In this document: positions 53,269 to 62,447 of the stretch, piece after piece
Layout: each line of letters starts with the position of its first letter
Position numbering within the stretch: position 1 is the first letter of the stretch
NCBI RefSeq assembly: GCF_007197735.1
Contig: NZ_CP041637.1
Span: forward strand, 3,443,001 to 3,507,000
Length of the DNA stretch: 64,000 nt
Source: Formosa sediminum
Lineage (GTDB): Bacteria > Bacteroidota > Bacteroidia > Flavobacteriales > Flavobacteriaceae
Direction: 5' to 3'
Translations under genes and position numbers: made by a program
Notes under the pieces: model-generated
Seen by the model: only the letters and a program-made list of their open reading frames with translations
Database searches by the model: none
Told to the model about the DNA's origin: nothing

Positions 53269-54105
53269 TTATTTTAGGATATTCAAATTTTGAAAAGCTA
53301 AGCGTGTTAAATCTATCCTTTTCTTTATGAATGCATCCAAATCAAATGCTTTTTTAGGCTCAAAATTTGTTGCAAACAAATAAGTCTTATTTTTTAATTC
53401 TAAATACCCAACAAACCAACCATTATATTTTCCCTCGTCGGTTGACAAACCCGTTTTTCCACTAAGTTTATATTGATCTGTTTCTTCCATGACCATAATT
53501 TTCTTTACATTTTTTTCAGTTCTTTCAGAAATCGGTAGTTCAGAATTATAAAACCTCTTCAAAAAGTCAATTTGTTGCATTTGACTAATTCGTGACTCTC
53601 CCTTTAACCAGAAATTGTCGATATTAACTGAATCAATTTTTAAGTCACCATAGTTTAATTTTTGAACGTATTCATTCATTCTTTTTACCCCTATTTTTCT
53701 AGCAACTTCCTGATAACAGGGAACGCAAGAATACTGAAAGGCATCTTTCAACAGTAAATCTTGTTCCCATTCTTTCAACCACTTCTTTTCCCCATCCCAT
53801 TTAAAAATAGCAGTATCACTTTCAATAACTCCTGTTTCAAGTCCTATTATGGAGTTTGCAATTTTAAAGGTAGAAGCTGGTAAATTACTCTTGTTTGACC
53901 ACTCAAAATCATTAGAATAATATAGATCTTTGTCTAAATCATAAATTAATATTGAGCCTACAACATTAGAAGAATCTATGATTGACTGAAATTCAGGTAT
54001 CAATATATTCTTATTTCCCAATTGCTCGTTCTCTATACTGATGGTGCTTTTATTGTCTTTACAAGAAATAAATAGCATTAAAATTAATATTGTTATTATT
54101 CTCAT
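53269..54105 (-). CDS. class D beta-lactamase (OXA-type), lipoprotein
   Basis: 278 residues from the ATG at 54105; the longer frame starts at a TTG. Lipobox ILMLFISC (Cys15). Class D motifs are complete: PASTFKIANS with catalytic Ser and Lys (about residue 78), QYSCVPCYQEVARKIG (S-x-V), the omega-loop region KLNYGDLKIDSVNIDNFWL, SGKTGLST (K-T-G) and GWFVGYLE. It hydrolyses penicillins and perhaps other beta-lactams. It is carried on the element between two umuC 3' ends. The spectrum cannot be read from the sequence. Confidence 0.88.
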   Translation of the reverse strand: MRIITILILMLFISCKDNKSTISIENEQLGNKNILIPEFQSIIDSSNVVGSILIYDLDKDLYYSNDFEWSNKSNLPASTFKIANSIIGLETGVIESDTAIFKWDGEKKWLKEWEQDLLLKDAFQYSCVPCYQEVARKIGVKRMNEYVQKLNYGDLKIDSVNIDNFWLKGESRISQMQQIDFLKRFYNSELPISERTEKNVKKIMVMEETDQYKLSGKTGLSTDEGKYNGWFVGYLELKNKTYLFATNFEPKKAFDLDAFIKKRIDLTRLAFQNLNILK

Positions 54106-54237
54106 CTTTTTTAGTGATTGGTTGCCCCCTATATTAATCAAATTTCAACTATAATTAAAAACCACAATTATTTTAATTACTAAACATTAAAAGTGCCCTT
54201 AAGCTAAAAGTACGGTTTTCCGTAACACAACTATAAT

Positions 54238-55497
54238 CTACAGCTTTACCTGAATAATATCATTGATATGTGTAGAATACCTTGGAGATAAGCGTTCTTG
54301 TTTCATCTTCCATTGGCGGCCGAGCGACTGAGCCCCAAACTTTACTTTATTGTTTCCGTAAGACATATTTAACCTGTCGACTATAACCATTAAGGGTTGG
54401 TGCTTTGGATTCTCATTTGAGAATAGACTAAATTGTTTTTGATTTTCTGGCGTTAGATTCATAACAATTACTCCCGCCTTTTTGTAGTGTAGGCCTTTTT
54501 TATAAATACAATCAAGCGCTTTGTAAGCTACTTTTATTAGGTCGAAGCTTGAATTGGTAGGCGTTTCTGTTTTGATAATTATATTGCGGTAATATTGTGG
54601 CAGGTCTTTACGAAATCCGTTAGTGTGTAGAAACACCATGACTGCATTAGCATGGGAGTTCTGATGACGTAATTTTTCGGCACAAGACACAGCAAATGTT
54701 GCCACACGCTCTTGAAGAGCTGCATAGTCTGTAATCATACCTTCGAATGATCGAGTGGTGGCTATAGATTTTTTTTTGCTTGGAGTTTCTAAATCTAGTG
54801 TGGGTTTTCCTTCTAAGTCGTGTTTTAACCTTAGTCCGATAACTGACATATGTTTACGTACCCAGTCGTCTGACTGCAGTGTAAATTGATAAGCGTTATT
54901 TATGTTTAATGCTCGTAAGCGTTTGGCATGTTTTCTACCCACACCCCAAACATCTTCTATAGCGGTCCATTTAAGTGCTTTTATGCGCTTTTCTTCTGTA
55001 TCTATAATATAGACACCTTTAGTACGTTCTGTGAACTTCTTAGCTATTTTATTAGCGACTTTAGTTAAAGCTTTTGTTGGAGCAAAACCGATACTTATAG
55101 GGATACCCGTACCTTTAATAACTTGCTTTCTCATGGCCTCTCCTATTTCCTGAAGGTTGAAATATTGAAACCCATCAAACTTTAGAAATGCTTCATCTAT
55201 ACTATAGATTTCGATATCTGGTGAGAAGTTAGCAAGTAAATTCATGACTCGACTACTCATATCTCCATACAAGGCATAGTTAGATGAAAAGACGTGAATA
55301 TTATGTTTTATAAATAGGTTTTTGTACTCAAATGCTGGCGCACCCATTGGGATTCCCAAAGCTTTAGCTTCGTTAGATCGTGCAATGACACAACCATCGT
55401 TATTTGATAATACCGCTATAGGCTTACCATTTAGAGCTGGGTTAAATACGCGTTCGCAAGAGGCGTAGAAATTGTTACAATCGACCAGGGCAAACAT
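54238..55497 (-). CDS. umuC: Y-family DNA polymerase V catalytic subunit (UmuC-like)
   Basis: 419 residues: ALVDCNNFYASCERVF with the first metal-binding Asp, YSIDEAFL with the catalytic Asp-Glu, HhH region LKWTAIEDVWGVGRKHAKRL, and the C-terminal GAQSLGRQWKMKQ...RYSTHINDIIQVKL. Full length and apparently intact. The start overlaps the umuD stop (TAATG). SOS-induced translesion synthesis in a mobile element, as in R391-like and pKM101-like elements. Confidence 0.9.
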   Translation of the reverse strand: MFALVDCNNFYASCERVFNPALNGKPIAVLSNNDGCVIARSNEAKALGIPMGAPAFEYKNLFIKHNIHVFSSNYALYGDMSSRVMNLLANFSPDIEIYSIDEAFLKFDGFQYFNLQEIGEAMRKQVIKGTGIPISIGFAPTKALTKVANKIAKKFTERTKGVYIIDTEEKRIKALKWTAIEDVWGVGRKHAKRLRALNINNAYQFTLQSDDWVRKHMSVIGLRLKHDLEGKPTLDLETPSKKKSIATTRSFEGMITDYAALQERVATFAVSCAEKLRHQNSHANAVMVFLHTNGFRKDLPQYYRNIIIKTETPTNSSFDLIKVAYKALDCIYKKGLHYKKAGVIVMNLTPENQKQFSLFSNENPKHQPLMVIVDRLNMSYGNNKVKFGAQSLGRQWKMKQERLSPRYSTHINDIIQVKL

Positions 55498-55943
55498 TAG
55501 AAATATTTTATCACGTTAATAACAATACCCCAAATGATAAAATCGTTATCAGATGTAACACGTATAGGCTTATAGTCATCGTTTTCGGCAATCAGCCAAA
55601 CACAATCCTTTTCTATTTTAATCCGTTTTACTGTGAATTCACCATCGATAAAACAGACTGCTATCTTATTGTCTTTAGGCTCCAGGCTTTTGTCGACAAT
55701 TAATAAATCGCCATCGTGAATGCCTACGTTTTTCATAGAATGTCCGTTGACCTTGGCGTAAAACGTCGTACTCGGATTTTTAATAAGATGTTTATTGAGA
55801 TCGATATTAATATCTAGAAAGTCGTCTGCAGGTGATGGAAATCCTGCACTAATACCATTTACAAATGGTAGTTCTATAGCCGAATTGTATTCGGGTATAA
55901 AAAACGTAAGTGGTTTTGTTTGATATAATTTTCTAACTTGCAT
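55497..55943 (-). CDS. umuD: UmuD-like S24 peptidase
   Basis: 148 residues. A self-cleavage site Ala-Gly in GISAGFPSPADDF (about 31-43), catalytic Ser in VNGHSMKNVGIHDGDLLIV and catalytic Lys in EFTVKRIKI. Standard length for UmuD. It is cleaved upon RecA activation to UmuD' and binds UmuC. Co-translated with umuC. Confidence 0.9.
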   Translation of the reverse strand: MQVRKLYQTKPLTFFIPEYNSAIELPFVNGISAGFPSPADDFLDINIDLNKHLIKNPSTTFYAKVNGHSMKNVGIHDGDLLIVDKSLEPKDNKIAVCFIDGEFTVKRIKIEKDCVWLIAENDDYKPIRVTSDNDFIIWGIVINVIKYF

Positions 55944-56112
55944 GCTACAAAATTAAACAATAAGCATTTAAAAATGTAGCAATATTAATAAGTTTAGGAA
56001 TTAATTTTTAGGTAAGTCTACAAAAGAAAATTCATATGAGGACAAAGGCTTTAATTTAATTTAAAATAGGTAATATTTTTAACCACACTATTTTGTTGTA
56101 ATAAGTTTTATT

Positions 56113-57339
56113 TTAATTTTTGTTGTTGGCTTGTGCTTTTATTTTCTTTTCTATTTCATCTACTTGGGTTTTGTAATTCTCCAATTCAAAATTATTAGTT
56201 TCCTTAACTATATTTAAGGCTATTTTATAATTTTCCTTTGCTTTTTGTAATTCGCCAAGTTTTTCATAAGCCATACCTAAGGTGGAATAAGCACCATAAG
56301 AATCAGGATGCTGTTCTAGGTTAGCTTTAAAGACATCTACGGCGGAGAGTTTTAGGTCTTCAATTTTTATTAAATCATAGCCCAAATCTCTTAAGGCACT
56401 TTCATTAGAAATTTCAAATCCATAAGTTTCGGAAGCCTTTTTAAAGTAAGCAATAATGTTTTCAACAGCTTTTTCAGGACCACCCTGAGCCATAATCGCT
56501 GCTCTGGTTTTGAACCTTTCGAATTGGGTAGGCTCAAATATAAATCGTAAACCAAAGAATACAGAAGGTAAACCTACAGAGAGATGAGATTCTTCGGGCA
56601 TGGGGTTAAATTTAAATCGGAGTTCTGTATCTTTATGGGTATTAATGTAGTTTTCGAAGTCTCCACTTAATTTAAAAACATTACCACGCATATTACCACT
56701 AATTTCATTGGCAAGCGTCATATAAAAAGTTTGGTTCATTTTGGTCGGGTTGGGAAATATAAAGTCAAATCCTTTAGAAATATCATCAATTGGATACCAT
56801 AAACTTGGGCTTATGGTAATATAAGCATTAAATAACTCAGGATGTTTTAAAAAGGAATATACATTAAAAACTCCTCCTAATGAATGTCCCGAAATTATCT
56901 TATACGGCGCGGTTCTATAGTTATTTTCTATAAAGGGCATTAATTCTTTTTCAATAAAGCCTATAAAATTATCAGCTCCACCGACACTACCTAATCGTTC
57001 TCGTTCTTTTGGGTCGAGATTTGAAGACTCGGGAGTAAGGTCACGATTACGGTGGGTATTGCGTATACCCACAATAATTATTTCAGGAATACACTGGTCA
57101 AAATGTAAAAATTCAGCAGAAGCTGCGGCATGCCTAAAATTTAAAAAGCTATCCAGTAAATACATTACAGGGTAAGTTTTATTTGAGGTCTCATAATTCT
57201 CAGGAAGATAGATTTCCAATAATCTATCTTCGTTAAGTATTTGAGAATGTATCGTGGAAGTATACCCTATAGTAATAGGGTTTTGAGCATAAGATGATAA
57301 ACTGATTAAAATTAAGCCGATAAATAAATTGTACTTCAT
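56113..57339 (-). CDS. secreted alpha/beta-hydrolase esterase with C-terminal TPR
   Basis: 408 residues, signal peptide (to SSYAQ). Esterase D-type fold: LEIYLPENYETSNKTYPVMYLLD, GHSLGGVFNVYSF (nucleophile Ser near residue 153), PSLWYP, and EESHLSVGLPSVF (His). A TPR-like pair (about 335-395, YGAYSTLGMAYEKLGELQKAKENYKIAL) follows. Relatives include enterobactin esterase-like and feruloyl-type esterases; the substrate is unknown. It may be cargo of the accessory block. Confidence 0.75.
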   Translation of the reverse strand: MKYNLFIGLILISLSSYAQNPITIGYTSTIHSQILNEDRLLEIYLPENYETSNKTYPVMYLLDSFLNFRHAAASAEFLHFDQCIPEIIIVGIRNTHRNRDLTPESSNLDPKERERLGSVGGADNFIGFIEKELMPFIENNYRTAPYKIISGHSLGGVFNVYSFLKHPELFNAYITISPSLWYPIDDISKGFDFIFPNPTKMNQTFYMTLANEISGNMRGNVFKLSGDFENYINTHKDTELRFKFNPMPEESHLSVGLPSVFFGLRFIFEPTQFERFKTRAAIMAQGGPEKAVENIIAYFKKASETYGFEISNESALRDLGYDLIKIEDLKLSAVDVFKANLEQHPDSYGAYSTLGMAYEKLGELQKAKENYKIALNIVKETNNFELENYKTQVDEIEKKIKAQANNKN

Positions 57340-57405
57340 ATTTTGTAGGTCTTTTTCAATTAATTACACCTGTATTGTATTATTTGCGAATAAATATTAT
57401 TGTAC

Positions 57406-57987
57406 TTAGTACTTTCTAATTGCTATTATAATTCCTGTAGACCAATTCATTTTAGTAAGATTGAAATCTTTTCTATTTTCTAAATACACAATTAGTTTAT
57501 CAACGCTTTTTTGATGTCCTACTGGCCAATTTGGTTGAACTAACATATCATCAATAATATATATTCCACCAACTTTTATTAATTCAAGTGTTTCATCAAC
57601 TTCGCAATATTTCCCTGGCCAAGCATCTGCAAAAATTAAATCAAACTTTTCTTTATTGTAATTTTTAATCCACTCCGTTCCGTCTGCACATACTATTTCC
57701 ACTCTTTTATCTTGCCCGAAATAACTTTTGGCTATCTCAATCAGTTGCGGGTCGTTGTCAACGCTAATTAATCTAGATTCAGAGTCCATTCCGTCTATCA
57801 TCCAAGAGAGAGATAACCCAATACCAGTACCTAATTCCAATAAATTTGCGTTAGGTTTAGAGGTTATCAATGTTCTCAATAAAGTTCCGATATAAAGGTC
57901 AGAAGGCATTGTAAATCCGATTTCTTTAGATTTATTTTCTATCTCGGAATGAATTTGAGGTTTATCTAAATTATTTAAATCATTCAT
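57406..57987 (-). CDS. class I SAM-dependent methyltransferase (O-methyltransferase-like)
   Basis: 193 residues. SAM-binding motif LLELGTGIGLSLSWMID, acidic loop LISVDNDPQLIEIAKSYFG, KFDLIFADAWPGKYCEVDETLELIKVGGIYIIDDM. Looks like the O-methyltransferase/YrrM group. Substrate unknown. Placed between two hydrolase genes in the cargo block, with its own spacing (66 bases on one side, 329 on the other). Confidence 0.75.
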   Translation of the reverse strand: MNDLNNLDKPQIHSEIENKSKEIGFTMPSDLYIGTLLRTLITSKPNANLLELGTGIGLSLSWMIDGMDSESRLISVDNDPQLIEIAKSYFGQDKRVEIVCADGTEWIKNYNKEKFDLIFADAWPGKYCEVDETLELIKVGGIYIIDDMLVQPNWPVGHQKSVDKLIVYLENRKDFNLTKMNWSTGIIIAIRKY

Positions 57988-58316
57988 AATTTTATTTTTT
58001 ATCAGCCCTTGACATTTCCGAGTATTAATTTCAAATCATTAAATTAAAACTAGATTTTGTATACTTAGTAAAAATAAGGAATTTTTGTTGTTATTTTTTA
58101 TGACACCACTTTATTGTATCAAATTTCATTCACTAATACTGTTTATACTCGTCGTTTTTATGCTATGTTTTAAATACATTGTTTTGGCAGTAGTTATTTC
58201 ACGCTTTCGCCTAACAATGTTACTTTTTTTAACCACTTTTCTCTAAAATCCGAAATTGAATATTTTATTGTAGCAATAAAGGTTGTTTTTAAATAATCAA
58301 TTATTTTTATACGGTG
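57988..58316. other. intergenic region between the methyltransferase and the peptidase
   Basis: AT-rich, 329 bases; no gene, hairpin or promoter match I can support. The segment near 58190-58240 (GCGCCTAACAATGTT-like) is reminiscent of the cassette boundaries in the 24.8-27 kb patch but too short to call. Confidence 0.3.
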
Positions 58317-59219
58317 TTACCACACGTTATTATTCAGTATTTCAATTATTTTTTTTTCAATTTCAGGTTCAGAATCAGAATGTCCTCCGTTTAATATAAA
58401 TAATTCACTATTCTTTAGTTTGGAATTTAATTCAATGGCAAACTTTAATGGACAAATTGCATCTTCTTTTCCGTGAACAATTTTGATTGGAATATGATTT
58501 ATTTTTTCTAAATTTTTTAGAATATAATTTTCTTCTAAAAAGCAAACATTGCTTAAGTAGTGTGCTTCCATTATAGATAGAGATTCATAAGGAATCTGTT
58601 CTAAAATCCCCTCAACTTCTCTCTTTGTGATATTTTTTTTAAAAATAGATATTTCATAAAACGCCCATTCGTAAGAAAAGTGTTTTTTTTCTGTAGGCGA
58701 ACTGTTAGTCATTTTTTCCAAGAAATATTTTGGGATTGAGAGTTGACTTTCTTTGGGTACGTTTTTACTAAATCTTTCCCATATTTTTGGAAATTCTTTT
58801 TTTACTCCACCATTTAAGTAGTGTTCATTGGATTCTTTATTTCCTAAATATATTCCTCGAAGTAATAATCCTTTTATTCTATTTGGGTTTTGAATTGCAT
58901 AAACAAGCCCAAGAGTTGTTCCCCAAGAACCGCCAAACAGAATGACATTATCTATTTCCAAATAATCCAAAAGCTTATTAATGTCATTCACTAAGTCTTG
59001 AGTTGTATTCTCTATAATTGAACCAAAAGGGATACTTTTTGAGGCTCCTCTTTGGTCAAAAAATACAACTTTTTGTTTGTCAAAATTGAAAAATCTTTTA
59101 TCGTGTTCAGAAAATCCTGATCCAGGTCCTCCGTGAACAAACAAAATCGGTTCAGCACCTTGATTTCCACAAACTTCATAATATATTTTGTGAGTTTGAC
59201 TAACTTTAAAATAATTCAT
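58317..59219 (-). CDS. proline iminopeptidase-type alpha/beta hydrolase
   Basis: 300 residues. Oxyanion HGGPGSGFSEHD (about 29-40), FFDQRGASKS, nucleophile elbow LFGGSWGTTLGL, Asp in HGKEDAICP and His in NGGHSDSEPEI, the S33/prolyl iminopeptidase pattern. It removes N-terminal proline from peptides in related proteins. Likely cytoplasmic; no signal peptide. Part of the cargo block; its connection to the others is not evident. Confidence 0.8.
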   Translation of the reverse strand: MNYFKVSQTHKIYYEVCGNQGAEPILFVHGGPGSGFSEHDKRFFNFDKQKVVFFDQRGASKSIPFGSIIENTTQDLVNDINKLLDYLEIDNVILFGGSWGTTLGLVYAIQNPNRIKGLLLRGIYLGNKESNEHYLNGGVKKEFPKIWERFSKNVPKESQLSIPKYFLEKMTNSSPTEKKHFSYEWAFYEISIFKKNITKREVEGILEQIPYESLSIMEAHYLSNVCFLEENYILKNLEKINHIPIKIVHGKEDAICPLKFAIELNSKLKNSELFILNGGHSDSEPEIEKKIIEILNNNVW

Positions 59220-59308
59220 TCAGAGGATTTTCTTTTATTCGGGATTTTCATCTAATGTGTGGTAACTCCTTTTATCAATATTAAATATTCGTATATTAAA
59301 AATAAGCA

Positions 59309-59375
59309 AAGGATAACCGTTAGTTTAATCATTAAATATATTACTTTCTATTAAATCAAGGTTACGGTTATCCTT
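59309..59375. repeat. inverted repeat at the junction of cargo and mobilisation genes
   Basis: AAGGATAACCGT (59309-59320) and ACGGTTATCCTT (59364-59375) are a perfect 12-bp inverted repeat with a 43-base loop. The loop contains TAAATATATTACTTTCT, also found at 53055. It lies between the cargo block and the coupling-protein gene. Confidence 0.6.
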
Positions 59376-59420
59376 AAACAAGCATATTTCTTATTTAATT
59401 TTTATTATTAGTCCTTATAA

Positions 59421-61004
59421 TTACCCATGAAACAAACACCGAATATCCTCATAAATACGTTCAAAATTCTGAGCTATTTCTTCATCTGAAAACACCCTAA
59501 TATTCTGGGGTAATTCCCTTTTAATCCGCTGTAATGTGAACTGTACTTTTTTATCCTTACCGTCTGCATAGGTTATAAACTCACCCTGTTTTAATCTAAA
59601 AAATACATCGGCTCTTATTTTAGGAATTTCCTTTTCTCCTGTAGTTACTCGTGTGTCAAAATCTAGATTATGACCACGACTTATACTTTTGGTTGAGTCC
59701 TTAATAATTTCAAAAAAACGTTCGTAATATTTAGCCGTGTCGGGATCATTTACTTTTCCAAAAAATTGATACGACAGATTACTCAAAATCGCTTTGCTAG
59801 CCTTATCGCCATACATCATATCGTTCTGGATCTTGTCTTGCATTACATAAATAGTTGAGATATTATAACTTCTTAAAGTCGCAGGAATGCGGTGCATATT
59901 TAATAATCGGATGGTTGGTGCTTCTTCCATCAACAAAAAAGAAGGTTCTGAATTCCGTACACTCATTTGCTTGGTAATGGTATGCACAATGGCAGCTATT
60001 ACTGGAGAATATGAGGTTTCAAACTTAGGGTTATTCACCACCGAAATTACACAGGGATTTTCTGAACTATTAATATTTAGAGGGACTTCATCTGCAGATA
60101 GGGCCATAAAAATACGTTGGGTACTTATCCGTTTCAGTGCATTAGCTAAGGTACTTTTTACACCAGCTGTTTGGCGCTCAGAATCCTTTCCACTTATAAA
60201 TGCATCGGCCATCGCTCTAGATGTGGTATTCGATTCTAAAAATGCAATAAGACTGTCCGTATCAATATGCTGGTAGATCGCAATTAAATGCGGTAGTGTA
60301 CAGTATTTTGGATAGTTGGTTTTTAACTTCCAAATCAAACCTCCAATCAAGCCTTCTGCAGCATCATTAAAAAACTTTGTGGTTCCCGAAGCTCCAGATT
60401 CGCGTTGCTCCAATAAATTTTCAATTAAAACTCTTGAAATTTCGTTTACGCTTTCTTCGTTTTCCAAATATCGCGGTGCTATTGGATTTACACGATGTAC
60501 AATTTTATCAAAAGAAATGATTTTAAACGGTATACCGCTGTCCTTAAAAAGTGGATAAGCCATTTCTGTAAGTTCAAAATCTTTGTAATCATGGATAATA
60601 CCACAAAATTTTGCCTGACTAAAGTTTTTTAAAATGCCATACACCACACTTTCAGTCTTACCACTTCCTGCAGATCCTATTACCGAAGCACCACGTTTTA
60701 TGTTGTCTAGTTTAAAATCCCCTTTTGTCGTTTCAAAGTTGATTTGATACCTTATATTTTGATTCGTTGGCTGTTCTGTGTTATGCAAAAACACATACAT
60801 TACAACATTAATTAATATAAGCGGACAAATAATATACTGCGTTATAAAAACCAAATGCATTGTTGAACTTAATGCAAATACATAAGCACCTAACATCAAC
60901 AAATTGATTATAAACGCATACCTATTGAACCGATACATGGCATAAAAAAGTGCACAAACTAAAATTGATACCAATACCCATATGTTTTCATTTTCCTGCA
61001 GCAT
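59421..61004 (-). CDS. type IV coupling protein of the mobilisation region (MobC/TraG-VirD4 family)
   Basis: 527 residues. N-terminal helices (about 10-70), Walker A RGASVIGSAGSGKTES, Walker B FLLMEEAPTIRLLNMHRIP, then SISTIYVMQDKIQNDMM-like motif and GKVNDPDTAKYYERFF near the end, the CTnDOT MobC/VirD4 pattern. It connects the relaxase-DNA complex to the mating channel. Co-directional with mobB and mobA. Confidence 0.85.
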   Translation of the reverse strand: MLQENENIWVLVSILVCALFYAMYRFNRYAFIINLLMLGAYVFALSSTMHLVFITQYIICPLILINVVMYVFLHNTEQPTNQNIRYQINFETTKGDFKLDNIKRGASVIGSAGSGKTESVVYGILKNFSQAKFCGIIHDYKDFELTEMAYPLFKDSGIPFKIISFDKIVHRVNPIAPRYLENEESVNEISRVLIENLLEQRESGASGTTKFFNDAAEGLIGGLIWKLKTNYPKYCTLPHLIAIYQHIDTDSLIAFLESNTTSRAMADAFISGKDSERQTAGVKSTLANALKRISTQRIFMALSADEVPLNINSSENPCVISVVNNPKFETSYSPVIAAIVHTITKQMSVRNSEPSFLLMEEAPTIRLLNMHRIPATLRSYNISTIYVMQDKIQNDMMYGDKASKAILSNLSYQFFGKVNDPDTAKYYERFFEIIKDSTKSISRGHNLDFDTRVTTGEKEIPKIRADVFFRLKQGEFITYADGKDKKVQFTLQRIKRELPQNIRVFSDEEIAQNFERIYEDIRCLFHG

Positions 61005-61014
61005 CTTTTTAATT

Positions 61015-62046
61015 TTAAATTCCGATAGAGCTTGATTTTATAGCGACCTCTACCCCTTTCCGTAGTTTATTAATTAGTTTTATGGCCAATTTATTTGGCG
61101 TAACTGGAATACTTGGTAGCATAGGAATATCACCAGCTCTCATTATTTTTAAGGCTATTGCTTTTTCATTAGTAGGTAATTTCATAAGCGCCGTAAAATA
61201 CAATTTCGGATGCTTTTTAAAATTATTTCTAGCAGTATAGGTTTCTGCAAAATTCCGCTGATAGCCATATAATGTATCAAATCGTCTTTCCGCGTTTTTA
61301 AAGAATCCATCCCTATCAAAACCACGTTTTACCGTTTTACCATGCATCTCAGTTTCTGATGCTTTATATTTACTTCCTGGTGAAAGACTAAATGTATTTG
61401 AGGCATCCTTTCGACTCACGATAATATGAATATGCGTTTGATCTCCGCCTTTTGCCATTCCTTGAACGATACGTTTTCCATCTAATTGATGTGGGGCTTC
61501 TAGTTCTAATTTTAAAATTTCAGATTTCAATTTGGGGATATTTCCTTTTAACCGCCCTTCCTCTATGTTTCGAATCTTAGTTTTAAGATCTAGTATTTTT
61601 GATGCATAGAGTTGATTTTCTTTTACCGCTTTATCTGTACCTTTAAATGTTCTTTGATGTTCAATTTTAGCATAGTATTTTATATCGTTAATTGTTATCG
61701 GTTTTCCATTGATTTCACGATTAAAAGATCCCACATAATCTTTCATGATCTCCCTGGTATATGTTTTTAAATCGACTGAACTTTGCTCTATTTTTTTTAA
61801 TTCATATTTTGAAGGACTAACTGTAATGGAATAAAATTTCGGTTCAGTTTTTTTAAGTTTGGCGCCATTCCCATCAATATCTTTTATTACTTCTTCGGCT
61901 GAAATTTCATCTCCATACTGATTAAAAAAATGTTCCAAATCTTCTTGCTCCAGGCCTTGATTTTCTTTCTCTAAATAGCCCACAAAATCTGCAGAACTTT
62001 GTGAATACGTGCCTCCTAATTTCTGAGGTGAAATAGTTATATACAT
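61015..62046 (-). CDS. mobB: relaxase, MobB-like (DUF5712)
   Basis: 343 residues. The three-histidine motif GGDQTHIHIIVSRKDAS (about 210-226), KFYSITVSPSKYEL, and YTREIMKDYVGSFNREING fit DUF5712/MobB relaxases of Bacteroidota. It cuts at oriT and stays covalently bound. A Tyr for cleavage is likely in the N-terminal third (YTREIM or YSQSS, not resolved). Follows mobA by 11 bases. Confidence 0.75.
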   Translation of the reverse strand: MYITISPQKLGGTYSQSSADFVGYLEKENQGLEQEDLEHFFNQYGDEISAEEVIKDIDGNGAKLKKTEPKFYSITVSPSKYELKKIEQSSVDLKTYTREIMKDYVGSFNREINGKPITINDIKYYAKIEHQRTFKGTDKAVKENQLYASKILDLKTKIRNIEEGRLKGNIPKLKSEILKLELEAPHQLDGKRIVQGMAKGGDQTHIHIIVSRKDASNTFSLSPGSKYKASETEMHGKTVKRGFDRDGFFKNAERRFDTLYGYQRNFAETYTARNNFKKHPKLYFTALMKLPTNEKAIALKIMRAGDIPMLPSIPVTPNKLAIKLINKLRKGVEVAIKSSSIGI

Positions 62047-62057
62047 AGCTTCAAGTT

Positions 62058-62438
62058 TTAAAGTTTATTGTTTACATTAAGCTTTTCTTTAAAACGTACT
62101 TCCTTCTTTTCTTGTTTAAAATTAGTCCCTGAATGTGATGGATTCTGAGAAAGATCCTCGTTTTGAAATAGCAACTCCATCATCGCTACTGTGGGTTTGG
62201 TTTGTGTCTTTTCCATATCCTTCATAATGGCGATTACTGCATTAATACGTTTCTTCAGAGAAGCTTCGATGGTTCGTCCTGTAGGTCCAAATGTTTCTTT
62301 TGGTGAGATCTCATTATAGAAGAAAAAATCAAGCATAGAAGACATCGCCTCTGTATGCGATTTAAAATGTGTTCTTGAAAATTCTTGAAAACGTTTAGCT
62401 GTTTCCTTTTTGAATCTAATACCAATAAATGAGTTCAT
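62058..62438 (-). CDS. mobA: mobilisation accessory protein MobA (BfmA/BtgA-like)
   Basis: 126 residues. FIGIRFKKETAKRFQEFSRTHFKSHTEAMSSMLDFF (about 4-40) is a ribbon-helix-helix-type region of BfmA/BtgA family proteins, which bind oriT next to the relaxase. Directly downstream (10 bases) of the oriT candidate at 62448-62631. Confidence 0.75.
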   Translation of the reverse strand: MNSFIGIRFKKETAKRFQEFSRTHFKSHTEAMSSMLDFFFYNEISPKETFGPTGRTIEASLKKRINAVIAIMKDMEKTQTKPTVAMMELLFQNEDLSQNPSHSGTNFKQEKKEVRFKEKLNVNNKL

Positions 62439-62447
62439 AATTCGCCG

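Noticed and set aside
60316-60558. 80-residue plus-strand frame inside the coupling-protein gene
   Set aside because: Antisense shadow of the VirD4-like core; no start signal or family likeness.
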